Made by a program: the position numbers and the translations under genes. The notes under the pieces were generated by a model that was given only the letters and a program-made list of their open reading frames with translations, made no database searches and was not told where the DNA came from. A stretch of DNA of 64,000 nt from Acidobacteriota bacterium (GTDB taxonomy: Bacteria > Acidobacteriota > Holophagae > Holophagales > Holophagaceae): contig JACPUT010000006.1 of assembly GCA_016192145.1 (NCBI GenBank), positions 248,001-312,000 on the forward strand. Reading direction: 5' to 3'. Below, piece after piece: positions 16,665 through 24,881 of this stretch. Position 1 is the stretch's first letter. Every line of letters begins with the position of its first letter.

Positions 16665-17162
16665 TCAGAGCTTGGCCAGCGCCGCGTCGTAATCGGGTTC
16701 GTTGCCCGTCTCGGGCACGAGCTCCGTGTGCACCACCTTCCCCTGCTCGTCCACCACCACCACGGATCGCGCGCAGAGGCCCTTGAGGGGGCTGTCCGTG
16801 ATGTCCACGCCGAAGGCCTCCTGGAAGTCCCGGTTGCGGAAGGTGCTCACCGGCACCACGGCCTCGAGGCCCTCGGCCCCGCAAAAGCGTTTTTGCGCGA
16901 AGGGCAGGTCGGCGCTGATGCAGAGGATGGCCGTGTTGGCCTTCTCGGAAGCGCGCTTGTTGAACGTGCGCACGCTGGTGGCGCAGGTGGGCGTGTCGAT
17001 GCTGGGGAAGATGTTCAGCACCACGCGCTTCCCGGCGTAATCCCGGAGGCTCGTCTCGGAGAGGTCGCCCTTCGTGAGGGTGAAGGCGGGGCAGGCGGAT
17101 CCCACCTTCGGCAGCTCGCCGGAGGTGTGGATGGGGTTGCCCTTGAGGGTGATCTGGGCCAT
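16665..17162 (-). CDS. tpx: Thiol peroxidase (atypical 2-Cys peroxiredoxin)
   Basis: Reduces hydroperoxides using thioredoxin. The peroxidatic cysteine sits in PSIDTPTCATSVRTFN and the resolving cysteine in ADLPFAQKRFCGAEG, the Tpx arrangement. Length is 165 residues, as in E. coli Tpx. The start at 17162 (MAQITLKGNPIH) is preceded by AGGAG six bases upstream; the frame continues open further upstream only because it runs into a hairpin repeat. Stand-alone gene. Confidence 0.95.
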   Translation of the reverse strand: MAQITLKGNPIHTSGELPKVGSACPAFTLTKGDLSETSLRDYAGKRVVLNIFPSIDTPTCATSVRTFNKRASEKANTAILCISADLPFAQKRFCGAEGLEAVVPVSTFRNRDFQEAFGVDITDSPLKGLCARSVVVVDEQGKVVHTELVPETGNEPDYDAALAKL

Positions 17163-17224
17163 GGAAGCTCCTTCAGAGGGAGGACAGGATGCCATGGGGC
17201 CCAGGCCGGATGGGTGAAAATGCT

Positions 17225-17352
17225 GGAACGCGAAGGGCGCTAAGAAAAGCGCGAAGAGCGCGAAGGAAAAGCTGGAAAGCCGCAATGACTAAGCCCCCTT
17301 CTAGCTCTTGCTTTGGCGCTCTTCGCGCTTTTCTTCGCGCTCTTCGCGTTCC
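17225..17352. repeat. Intergenic hairpin of GCGAAGAGC-type words
   Basis: Arms 17225-17262 and 17315-17352 are complementary at 35 of 38 positions. The arms consist of GCGAAGA / GCGCGAAG words. The element separates tpx from the DUF4136 gene. Its left-arm word (GGAACGCGAAGGGCGCT) is nearly the same as the border of the 312-bp repeats at 33509 and 38082. Confidence 0.9.
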
Positions 17353-17368
17353 CGAAGCTCAACGGTTT

Positions 17369-17923
17369 CTACTTCTTCGGCGGGAACTCCTCCAGCAGAT
17401 CCCTCACCGCTCGGCCGATGGCTTCCTCCGCCCCCTGCGGATCGCCGGCGAGGCCCGTGAGGGCGCCCTCGGCCACGCCCTCCCACACGAGCTTGTTCGT
17501 CTTGAAATCCACCATCTGCAGGACGATGGTGCCTTCCTTGTAGGTGTGGCGGCGGCTGGAGCCGATGGACGTGCGCATGCCCCAGCCCCGCCCGCCCGTG
17601 CCGAAGCCCACGCGCGTGTGGGTGGAGTAATGGCGGTTCTGGTAGACGGGGTAGTAGTCCAGCAGCACATCCGGATCCGCGGCGGTCTCCCGCGCCAGGT
17701 GTTTGGCGGCCAGTTCCCGCTCCACGGCGGCCCGCACCCGGGCGTCGTTGAAGGCGCCCATGCGGGGGGTGGCATCGCCCACCTTCTCGGGTTTGGGCCT
17801 GTACCAGTCGTAGGTGCGGTAGGCCGCCAGGGGCGCCGTGGCATCGAAGTCGCGGCGGATCGTATAGGGGGCGCAGGCCGTCAGGGCGAGCAGCAGGGTG
17901 GGGGCGGATCGGGACAGGCGCAT
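17369..17923 (-). CDS. DUF4136 lipoprotein
   Basis: A 184-residue predicted lipoprotein. The signal peptide ends in a lipobox (LLLALTAC, Cys near residue 17). The DUF4136 pattern is seen: early DFDATAPLAAYRTYDW, central DPDVLLDYYPVYQNR, then VLQMVDFKTNKLVWEGVAEGAL and a final AIGRAVRDLLEEFPPK. The start at 17923 has GGAGG nine bases upstream; an ATG at 17932 abuts that site and is less likely. Function of the family is unknown; members are periplasmic or outer-membrane attached. Confidence 0.88.
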   Translation of the reverse strand: MRLSRSAPTLLLALTACAPYTIRRDFDATAPLAAYRTYDWYRPKPEKVGDATPRMGAFNDARVRAAVERELAAKHLARETAADPDVLLDYYPVYQNRHYSTHTRVGFGTGGRGWGMRTSIGSSRRHTYKEGTIVLQMVDFKTNKLVWEGVAEGALTGLAGDPQGAEEAIGRAVRDLLEEFPPKK

Positions 17924-17960
17924 GGATGGCATCCTCCGGAGATTCGACCGCCCGATGCGC

Positions 17961-19037
17961 TCAGGGGTTGAGGGGTTTCACGGCGCCCATTTCCCACACC
18001 CAGAACCGGCCCTCGAAGGCCCAGGGCAGGGCGAGGCCGTTGGCCACGTGTTGCTCCGTGTGGAAGTGCCCCGTGAGGAAGGTGGCGGGCGCCGCCTCCC
18101 GGGCGGCCTCCGTGAAGGCGGCCTCCGGGAAGGCGAGCTTGTATTCCCGGTTCGTGGTGCGGAGCTTCCGTTCGATGCCCGTGGCCAGGCTGTGGGCCCA
18201 AGCCCCGGGCAGGAGGCGGAAGCAGGCCCACAGGGGGCCGCTGCGGCTCAGGAGGTTCCAGGTGCGGTAGGCGCGATCCGAGGCGTTGATGAGGTCGCCG
18301 TGCTCGAAGGCGAGGGCCTCGCCTTCGAGGCGCCCGCCGATGCCTTCCCCGATGAGGTCGAAGTGGGGGGCGTGCCGATCCAGGAAGTACTCGCGGTTGC
18401 CCAGCCACAGGCCCACCCAGGCCCCGGCGGCGCGCCGCTCGTCCACCCAGGTGAGGAAGGCCGCCTGGGCCGGGGTCTCCATGGCGGGAATGCCCACCCA
18501 CACGTCGAACACGTCGCCCAGGAAGAGCCAATCCGCGTCGGGGCGCGCGGCGGCGGCCTCGCGCAGGCCCGGGAAGGATTCATCCCGCCAATGGGGATCC
18601 GCCACGAGGATGAGGGGGCGCGAGGGTTCCTTCCGCTTCAGCTCGCCCCGGTGCCAGCCGAAGGCCGAAAGGCGCCGGGAGCCCAGCATGGGCAGGCTCG
18701 CGAGGCCCAGGCCGAGCAGCGTGCCGAACGCATCCGCCAGCCAATCGAGGGCCGACGCCTCGCGGCCCGGCACGTAGCTCTGGTGCACCTCATCGCTGGC
18801 CCCGAAGGCCGCGAGCAGCAGGAAAACCAGCCCATGGCGGCGGTACACGGGCCAGCCCGTCCGCCCCTGGAGGCCCCAGTCCAGCAGGAGGGCGAGCAGG
18901 CCATAGACCGAGGCGTGGACGACCTTGTCCAGCGGCGGCGGCAGGGAGATGCCCATGGGCAGGCGCGCCTGGTGGCTGAGGATGATGATGAGGCTCGCGA
19001 GGGCCAGGGCCGGCAGCAGGCGGAGGAACGTCTTCAT
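17961..19037 (-). CDS. VanZ-like membrane domain fused to LpxH-like metallophosphohydrolase
   Basis: A single 358-residue frame with two recognisable halves. Residues 1-125 form a VanZ-like unit with about four helices and the ASDEVHQSYVPGREASALDWLADAFG motif typical of that family. From about 140 a calcineurin-like phosphoesterase follows, with VADPHW, FLGDVFDVWVG, GNRE, EHGD and TGHFHTE as the metal-binding blocks. Their order and the FDVW text resemble UDP-2,3-diacylglucosamine pyrophosphatase LpxH, an early lipid A enzyme. The frame is uninterrupted through the junction, so it is a true fusion and not two overlapping genes. The start at 19037 opens the first helix. LpxH activity is an inference. 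Confidence 0.82.
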   Translation of the reverse strand: MKTFLRLLPALALASLIIILSHQARLPMGISLPPPLDKVVHASVYGLLALLLDWGLQGRTGWPVYRRHGLVFLLLAAFGASDEVHQSYVPGREASALDWLADAFGTLLGLGLASLPMLGSRRLSAFGWHRGELKRKEPSRPLILVADPHWRDESFPGLREAAAARPDADWLFLGDVFDVWVGIPAMETPAQAAFLTWVDERRAAGAWVGLWLGNREYFLDRHAPHFDLIGEGIGGRLEGEALAFEHGDLINASDRAYRTWNLLSRSGPLWACFRLLPGAWAHSLATGIERKLRTTNREYKLAFPEAAFTEAAREAAPATFLTGHFHTEQHVANGLALPWAFEGRFWVWEMGAVKPLNP

Positions 19038-19123
19038 CCCATCACTATCGCACCGCGCCCGGGGGGCGTGCGCCCCGTGATAGGCTCCAGTCACTTTCAA
19101 ACCGACCTGCCCGAGGAGTATCC

Positions 19124-20455
19124 ATGCGAGGCGCCCTGGTTCTTGGCCTGCTCACCCTTCCGACGCTGGCGCCGCTGGCCGCTCCCCTGTCCGCGCAGAC
19201 GCGTCCAGGGACCGATGGGCAGGAGCCCGTGGAGGCCCTGGCCGCCGCCGTGGACGCGAGGATCCTCGCCTGGCGCCGCGACTTCCATCAGCATCCGGAG
19301 CTGGGGAACCGCGAGTTCCGAACTTCAAAGATCGTCATCGAGCACCTGAAGGCCTTGGGCCTGGAAGTGCGCACGGGCGTGGCCCACACGGGCGTGGTCG
19401 CCATCCTGCGCGGCGGCCGCCCCGGCCCCCGCATCGCCCTGCGGGCCGACATGGACGCGCTCCCCGTGAAGGAGCAGGCGAACGTGCCCTTCGCCTCCAG
19501 GGAAGTCACCGAGTACAACGGCGAGAAGGTGGGCGTGATGCACGCCTGCGGCCACGACACCCACACCGCCATCCTCATGGGCGTGGTCCAGGCCCTGGCC
19601 TCGAAAAAGGCCACCCTGGCGGGCGAGGTGATGTTCATCTTCCAACCGGCGGAGGAGGGCGCGCCCACGGGCGAAACGGGTGGCGCGCAGCAGATGCTCG
19701 CCGAGGGCCTCTTCCAGGAATTCAAGCCCTCCGCCGTGATGGGCCTTCACGTCACCTCCGGGCTCAACGCGGGCCAGGTGGGCTACCGCAGCGGCCCGGC
19801 CATGGCCGCCGTGGATGATTTCCGCATCGTGGTGACGGGCCGGCAAACCCACGGCGCGCGGCCCTGGGGCGGCGTGGATCCCATCGTCGCCGCCGCCGAA
19901 CTCATCGGCTCCGCCCAGACCATCGTCTCCCGGCGCCTCGCCCTCACCCACCAGCCGGTGGTGCTCACCTTCGGCGCCATCCGCGGCGGCAACCGCTCCA
20001 ACATCATCCCCGAGCAGGTGGAGATGCTGGGCACCCTGCGCACCTTCGATCCCGCCATGCGGGAAAAGGCCATCGAGCAGCTCCGCCTCGTGGCCACCAA
20101 GGTGGCCGAAGCCCACGGCGCCACCGCCGAGGTGAAGGCCCCCAACACCCACTCCTACCCCGTCACCGCCAACGATCCCGCCCTCACCGCCCGCGTGCTC
20201 CCCAGCCTCCAGCGGGCCGCGGGCGCCGCCAACGTCGTGGCCATGGACGCCATGACGGGCGCCGAGGACTTCGCCTTCTACGCCCAGCAGGTGCCCGGCT
20301 TTTATTTCTTCGTGGGCGTCACCCCGAAAGGGCAGGACGCCGAAAAGGCCCCCAGCAACCACTCCCAGCACTTCTTCGTGGACGAGTCCGCGCTACCCGT
20401 CGGCACCCGCGCCATGCTGCAGGCGGCGCTGGATCTGCTGAACGCGAAGCGATGA
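19124..20455 (+). CDS. M20 family amidohydrolase, secreted
   Basis: A zinc-dependent amidohydrolase of the hippurate/IAA-amino-acid hydrolase group, 443 residues. A signal peptide covers about the first 25 residues (ending near LSAQ), so it acts in the periplasm. The metal-site motifs are MHACGHDTHTAILMG and FQPAEEGAPTGETGGAQ, and the dimerisation domain contains GRQTHGARPWGGVDPI. A late TGAEDFAFYAQQVPG supplies the last ligand. AGGAG lies upstream of the ATG. Substrate probably N-acyl amino acids. The VOC gene follows after 34 bases. Confidence 0.9.
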   Translation: MRGALVLGLLTLPTLAPLAAPLSAQTRPGTDGQEPVEALAAAVDARILAWRRDFHQHPELGNREFRTSKIVIEHLKALGLEVRTGVAHTGVVAILRGGRPGPRIALRADMDALPVKEQANVPFASREVTEYNGEKVGVMHACGHDTHTAILMGVVQALASKKATLAGEVMFIFQPAEEGAPTGETGGAQQMLAEGLFQEFKPSAVMGLHVTSGLNAGQVGYRSGPAMAAVDDFRIVVTGRQTHGARPWGGVDPIVAAAELIGSAQTIVSRRLALTHQPVVLTFGAIRGGNRSNIIPEQVEMLGTLRTFDPAMREKAIEQLRLVATKVAEAHGATAEVKAPNTHSYPVTANDPALTARVLPSLQRAAGAANVVAMDAMTGAEDFAFYAQQVPGFYFFVGVTPKGQDAEKAPSNHSQHFFVDESALPVGTRAMLQAALDLLNAKR

Positions 20456-20489
20456 GGCGCTCCTTCGATTTCACAACCAGGAGATGAAC

Positions 20490-20873
20490 ATGCGACGAGT
20501 CACCGGTATCGGAGGCATCTTCTTCAAGGCCGCGGATCCGAAGGCCTTAGCGGATTGGTACAGGGTCCACCTGGGATTGAAGGTGGAGGATTGGGGGGGC
20601 GTCGCATTCCAGTGGGCTGAGGACAACGCTTCCGGGAATGGCACGACCATCTGGAGCCCCTTCAAAGCCGATACGACCTACTTCGCGCCCAGTACCGCCG
20701 CGTTCATGGTCAATTTCAGGGTGGAGGATCTGCATGGGCTTCTCGCGGTCCTTCGGGAGGAAGGCTGCGAGGTGGATGAAAAGGTGGACGAGTCGGAGTT
20801 CGGGAAATTCGGCTGGGTCATGGATCCGGAAGGAAACCGCATCGAGCTTTGGCAGCCCCCCAGCGGGAAGTGA
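20490..20873 (+). CDS. VOC (glyoxalase/bleomycin-resistance) family protein
   Basis: A small vicinal-oxygen-chelate protein of about 127 residues. It has the two beta-alpha-beta-beta-beta modules, starting RVTGIGGIFFKAADPKALADWY and ending WVMDPEGNRIELWQPP, which carries the conserved C-terminal glutamate metal ligand. Either ATG (20484 or 20490) is possible; 20490 has AGGAG at better spacing. Substrate unknown. Confidence 0.85.
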   Translation: MRRVTGIGGIFFKAADPKALADWYRVHLGLKVEDWGGVAFQWAEDNASGNGTTIWSPFKADTTYFAPSTAAFMVNFRVEDLHGLLAVLREEGCEVDEKVDESEFGKFGWVMDPEGNRIELWQPPSGK

Positions 20874-20880
20874 AGGGCAA

Positions 20881-20909
20881 AGCCGCCGGGTCATGGAACC
20901 CGCGCGGCT
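20881..20909 (+). terminator. Possible terminator after VOC gene
   Basis: A GC-rich stem pairs 20881-20891 with 20898-20909 with one bulged base and a six-base loop, seven bases after the stop codon. Only two T follow, so Rho-independent termination is uncertain. Confidence 0.4.
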
Positions 20910-20990
20910 TACCCATTTAATGAACGCGAAGGCAGCTGCTACTCGCGCGATATCCCGCTCAGGCGCCAGAGCCTTCCGGTCCCACCTAGG

Positions 20991-22184
20991 TCAGAGCCCT
21001 TCCACGCTCTCCGCTCCCAGCCAGGCGGCCAGCCCTTCCACGGAATCCCGGAGGGCTCGCACGCGGGCCTTCGTCGCCTTCACGCCGGGCTCCCACCACA
21101 GCCCCTTGATCTCCAGCACCCCGCGATCGCGGTGCAGCTTGGGATCCAGGCGTCCCACGAGCCGTTCCCCCTCCAGGATCGGCAGCACGTAGTAGCCGTA
21201 CTGCCGCTTGGGCTCCGGCGTGAAGGCCTCGAAGCGGTAGTCGAAGCCGAAGCGGCGCAGGGCCCGATCGCGATCCCGGATGATCGGATCGAAGGGGGCC
21301 AGCAGCCGGGTGCCCTCCGGAGCCGCCGGCGCCTGCTTCAGCCGGGCCTCCCAATCCGCCACGGCATAGGCGCGCTGGGGCTCCCTCCCATCCGCCGATT
21401 CCAGATGCACCGGTACCAGGGCCCCGCGCTTCACCTGCGCCTCGCACCAGGCCCTGGCCTCGGCCATGCCGATGGCGCCCCAGAACTGCGCCAGCTCCCG
21501 GGGCGTGAAGCAGGCGAGCCGGGGTGCCGCCTCGCCGCAGGCCCAGGCCACGTGGGCCTCCGCATCCGGCTCCGGGAGCCCGTGGGCCTCGGGGTGCACG
21601 CGCTCCGCGAGGTCGTAGATCTTGTGGAAGTTCCTCCGGCCCCGGATGGCCAGCACGCCGCTGCGCCACAGGAAATCCAGCGCTGCCTTCTGGGGCTTCC
21701 ACCCCCACCACGGCCCCCGCTTCTCCTCGTGCTCGAAGTCCGCGCTCATGAGCGGGCCCTCCTCCGTGATGCGCCGCTGGACGAGCGCCAGCACCTCGTC
21801 CGCCTCGGTGCCGCGGAAGTGGTGGTTCCACCACGCGTGGGCCCGCATGCGGGCCTCGTCCTCGCGAAAGCGGGGCCGCCAGTGCGCGTAGTGCGCCACG
21901 GGGATGGCCGAGGCATCGTGGGTCCAGTGCTCGAAGCAGACGCGGTCCTTCTCCAGCAGCCCCTGCAGCTGCTCAGGGCGATAGCCTTCCAGCCGCGCAT
22001 GCAGGGTCAGATCATGGGCCCGGGCCACCGTCGCGATGCTGTCCAGCTGCACGAAGCCCAGCGCCTCCACGACCTTCCGCACCACGGACTTCGTCGCTTT
22101 GCGGGTGGGGTCGTCGAGCAACCCCTGGGCGCCGAGGAAGAGGCGGGCGGCGTCGGTGGCGGAGATCGTGGGGTGTGATGCCAT
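20991..22184 (-). CDS. YcaQ/AlkZ-like winged-helix DNA glycosylase
   Basis: A 397-residue member of the HTH_42 family, which includes E. coli YcaQ (AlkX) and Streptomyces AlkZ, glycosylases that unhook interstrand crosslinks. The catalytic Q-x-D/Q motif is present as FVQLDSI near residue 49. Tandem winged-helix text follows, with ALDFLWRSGVLAIRGRRNFHKIYDLAERV and LLAPFDPIIRDRDRALRRFGFDYRFEAF as family hallmarks. The start at 22184 leads into the domain; upstream codons derive from a hairpin repeat. Probable role: repair of alkylated or crosslinked DNA. Confidence 0.88.
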   Translation of the reverse strand: MASHPTISATDAARLFLGAQGLLDDPTRKATKSVVRKVVEALGFVQLDSIATVARAHDLTLHARLEGYRPEQLQGLLEKDRVCFEHWTHDASAIPVAHYAHWRPRFREDEARMRAHAWWNHHFRGTEADEVLALVQRRITEEGPLMSADFEHEEKRGPWWGWKPQKAALDFLWRSGVLAIRGRRNFHKIYDLAERVHPEAHGLPEPDAEAHVAWACGEAAPRLACFTPRELAQFWGAIGMAEARAWCEAQVKRGALVPVHLESADGREPQRAYAVADWEARLKQAPAAPEGTRLLAPFDPIIRDRDRALRRFGFDYRFEAFTPEPKRQYGYYVLPILEGERLVGRLDPKLHRDRGVLEIKGLWWEPGVKATKARVRALRDSVEGLAAWLGAESVEGL

Positions 22185-22196
22185 GGAAAAACTATC

Positions 22197-22278
22197 AACC
22201 ACAGAGGTCACAGAGGACACAAAGAAATGCCGAAAGGCGGCCTCGCTTTTCTCTGTGTCCTCTGTGACCTCTGTGGTT
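22197..22278. repeat. Intergenic hairpin of CACAGAGG-type words
   Basis: Arms 22197-22221 and 22254-22278 are perfectly complementary over 25 bases and are made of CACAGAGG(T/A) words. It lies 12 bases upstream of the ycaQ-like start, so it could overlap that gene's promoter or leader. Confidence 0.93.
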
Positions 22279-22315
22279 AACCCCTTTTTTCGCTCGAAGT
22301 CGGGGCTTTCGAATG

Positions 22316-23944
22316 TCAGCTGTGCACGCCCGGCGCCTCATGGCCGGTGCTCGCCACGTACTCCACGTAGGTGCCCGGGAAGGCGAGCGGCGTCTCGTGC
22401 TCTTCCACGGCCAGCTCCAGCACGCGGTTCGCGAGGCCGCGCAGGAAGGTGCGGTCGTGGCTCACGAAGAGCATGGTGCCCTCGTAGTTCTTGAGGGCCG
22501 TGACGAGCATCTCCTTGGTGGCGAGGTCCAGGTGGTTCGTGGGCTCGTCCAGCACGAGGAAGTTGGGGGGATCGAAGAGCATCTGGGCCATGACGAGGCG
22601 GCTCTTCTCGCCGCCGCTGAGGCTGCGGATGCGCTTGTCCACGTCGTCGCCGCTGAACTGGAAGACGCCGAGCATGGTGCGCAGGGGGGCCAGGCCCTCG
22701 CGCGGATAGGCGGCCTGCAGCTGCTCCAGCACCGTGAGGTCGGGATCGAGGAGATCCAGGGCCTGCTGGGCGAAGTAGCCCACGCGCAGGCTGGCGCCCA
22801 GCTTCACTTCGCCGCTGTCCGGCGGGAAGGCGCCCACCACCATCTTCAGCAGCGTGGACTTGCCGGCGCCGTTCTTGCCCATGATGCACCAGCGCTCGCC
22901 GCGGCGGATGTGCAGGTCGAAGCCCCGGTAGAGCTTCTTCTCGCCGAAGCTCTTGTAGACCTGATTCAGCATCAGCACGTCGTCGCCGGAGCGGGGCGGC
23001 ACGCGGAAGTCCCACTTCACCACCTGGCGCTTCTTGGGCAGCTCGATGCGATCCTGCTTCTCCAGCGCCTTCACGCGGCTCTGTACCTGGGCGGCCTTGG
23101 CGGCGTGGGCCTTGAATCGGTCGATGAAGCGCTGTTCCTTGGCGAGCTTGGCCTGCTGGCGCTCGTAGGCGGCCTCCAGGTTCGTCTCGCGGATCTCCCG
23201 CTCCTTCACGTAGAAGTCGTAGTTGCCCGAGTAGGTGATGATGTCGCCCGCATCGATCTCGATCACCTTGGTGACGATGCGGTTCATGAAGTCCTTGTCG
23301 TGGCTCGTCATCAGGAGCGTGGCGGGCACGTTCTTGAGATAGTTCTCCAGCCAGAGGATGGATTCGATATCCAGGTGGTTGGTGGGCTCGTCCATGAGCA
23401 GCACATCGAAGTTGCCGAGCAGCACCTTGGCCATGGACACGCGCATCTTCCAGCCGCCGGACAGCGCGCCCACGTCGCCATCGATCTGATCGTCCTCGAA
23501 GCCGAGGCCCAGCAGGCAGACGCGGGCCTTGGCCTCCAGCTCATAGCCGCCCAAGTGCTGGTACTCCTCCTGCACGTGGCCGAAGCGCTCGATCACCGCT
23601 TCCAGATCCTCCGTGTCGGGGTTGCACATGGCGTGCTCCAGCTCCGCCAGCTCGTGGTGCAGGTCGCCTAGGCGGCCGCTGCCGGCGATGGCCTCGTCCA
23701 GCACGGGGCGGCCCTTCATCTCATCCACCTCCTGGCGGAAGTAGCCGACCGTGAGCTTCTTGGGGATGCTCACCACGCCGTCGTCGGGGCTCTCCTCGCC
23801 CACGATCATGCGGAACAGGGTGGATTTTCCCGCGCCGTTGGGGCCCACGAGGCCCACCTTCTCACCGGGGTTGAGCTGGAAGCTCGCGTCGATGAGGAGG
23901 ACTTGCTTGCCGTACTGCTTGTTCACATCGGAGAACGAGATCAT
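22316..23944 (-). CDS. ABC-F family ATPase
   Basis: A soluble protein of 542 residues with two ABC ATPase domains and no membrane segment, of the ABC-F translation-factor class (YbiT/YkpA-like subgroup). Walker A boxes are GPNGAGKST near residue 35 and GKNGAGKST near residue 361. Signatures LSGGWKMR and LSGGEKSR and Walker B strings LLMDEPTNHLD and LVLDEPTNHLD are all intact. Between the domains is the charged linker rich in K/E (around residues 245-300) that in this family reaches the ribosomal tRNA sites. It probably tunes or rescues translation; antibiotic resistance is possible but not shown. Confidence 0.92.
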   Translation of the reverse strand: MISFSDVNKQYGKQVLLIDASFQLNPGEKVGLVGPNGAGKSTLFRMIVGEESPDDGVVSIPKKLTVGYFRQEVDEMKGRPVLDEAIAGSGRLGDLHHELAELEHAMCNPDTEDLEAVIERFGHVQEEYQHLGGYELEAKARVCLLGLGFEDDQIDGDVGALSGGWKMRVSMAKVLLGNFDVLLMDEPTNHLDIESILWLENYLKNVPATLLMTSHDKDFMNRIVTKVIEIDAGDIITYSGNYDFYVKEREIRETNLEAAYERQQAKLAKEQRFIDRFKAHAAKAAQVQSRVKALEKQDRIELPKKRQVVKWDFRVPPRSGDDVLMLNQVYKSFGEKKLYRGFDLHIRRGERWCIMGKNGAGKSTLLKMVVGAFPPDSGEVKLGASLRVGYFAQQALDLLDPDLTVLEQLQAAYPREGLAPLRTMLGVFQFSGDDVDKRIRSLSGGEKSRLVMAQMLFDPPNFLVLDEPTNHLDLATKEMLVTALKNYEGTMLFVSHDRTFLRGLANRVLELAVEEHETPLAFPGTYVEYVASTGHEAPGVHS

Positions 23945-24106
23945 GGGGCCTCAAATCTGCAATCTGCCAGTTTACCTCGGATGGGCGGAATAGCCTTGTG
24001 GGATCTGGTGAATTCAAGGCGCCCCACCACATTTGGCTTCCCCGGGTCTCGAGACCTGCTGACAATGGGCCAGCCTTTCCAACCCAACCCACCCTTCGGA
24101 GGACCC

Positions 24107-24670
24107 ATGGTCACTCTCAACCAGCTATGGCCGCCCATCATCCTGGCGGCCGTGTTCGTCTTCGTGGTCAGTTCCCTGATCCACATGGTCTTCAAGTGGC
24201 ATAACAGCGACTACCAGGCCCTCCCCCAGGAGGATGCGATTCGCGCCGCCTTCAAGGCCGCGAACGCCGCCCCCGGCATGTACGTGGTGCCCCACTGCAA
24301 GGACATGAAGGACATGGGCAACCCCGACATGATGGCCAAGTTCAAGGATGGCCCCGTGGGGATGATCTTCCTGCGCGAGGCCTGCGATCCCAACATCGGC
24401 AAGTCCCTGGGCCAGTGGTTCGTGCTCTCGCTCTTCGTCGCCTTCAGCACCGCCTACGTGGCCTGCCACTCGCTCCAGGTCGGCGCCCACTACCTCACCG
24501 TCTTCCGCATCACGGGCACCATCACCTTCCTCGCCTACGGCACGGGCAGCCTGATCAACGGCGTGTGGATGGGCCAGCCCTGGAAGGCCGTGATGAAGGA
24601 CCTCCTCGACGCCTTCCTCTACGCCCTCGTCACCGGCGGCGCCTTCGGCTGGCGCTGGCCCCACGTCTAG
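24107..24670 (+). CDS. Conserved hypothetical membrane protein
   Basis: A 187-residue protein with a first membrane helix at about residues 9-30 (PPIILAAVFVFVVSSLIHMV) and probably three more between residues 105 and 180. Between them lies a soluble segment with a methionine-rich stretch, VPHCKDMKDMGNPDMMAKF. The start follows GGAGGACCC. I do not recognise a named family. The single Cys/His and Met-rich loop might suggest metal contact, but this is speculation. A hairpin repeat follows 54 bases downstream. Confidence 0.75.
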   Translation: MVTLNQLWPPIILAAVFVFVVSSLIHMVFKWHNSDYQALPQEDAIRAAFKAANAAPGMYVVPHCKDMKDMGNPDMMAKFKDGPVGMIFLREACDPNIGKSLGQWFVLSLFVAFSTAYVACHSLQVGAHYLTVFRITGTITFLAYGTGSLINGVWMGQPWKAVMKDLLDAFLYALVTGGAFGWRWPHV

Positions 24671-24723
24671 GCCAGGAAGGAACTCCCCGGGAAAACCAAA
24701 CCCAAAAAGCAAAAAGCTCTTTT

Positions 24724-24795
24724 GCCGGGGATGAACGGGGATTGACGGGGTGAAATGCGGTCTTTCATCCCCATTTATCCCCGTTCATCCCCGGC
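24724..24795. repeat. Intergenic hairpin of GGGGATGAAC-type words
   Basis: Arms 24724-24755 and 24763-24795 pair with a few mismatches; the words are GGGGATGAAC / GGGGATTGAC at about 10-base spacing. It lies between convergent genes. Confidence 0.88.
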
Positions 24796-24881
24796 CATTT
24801 TCTTTGTCTTTGGTCTTTGAACAGCTCAGCCACTGGCGAGGGGTTGAAGCTGCCACGCCAAGCTCCAAGCGTATTCACCGG

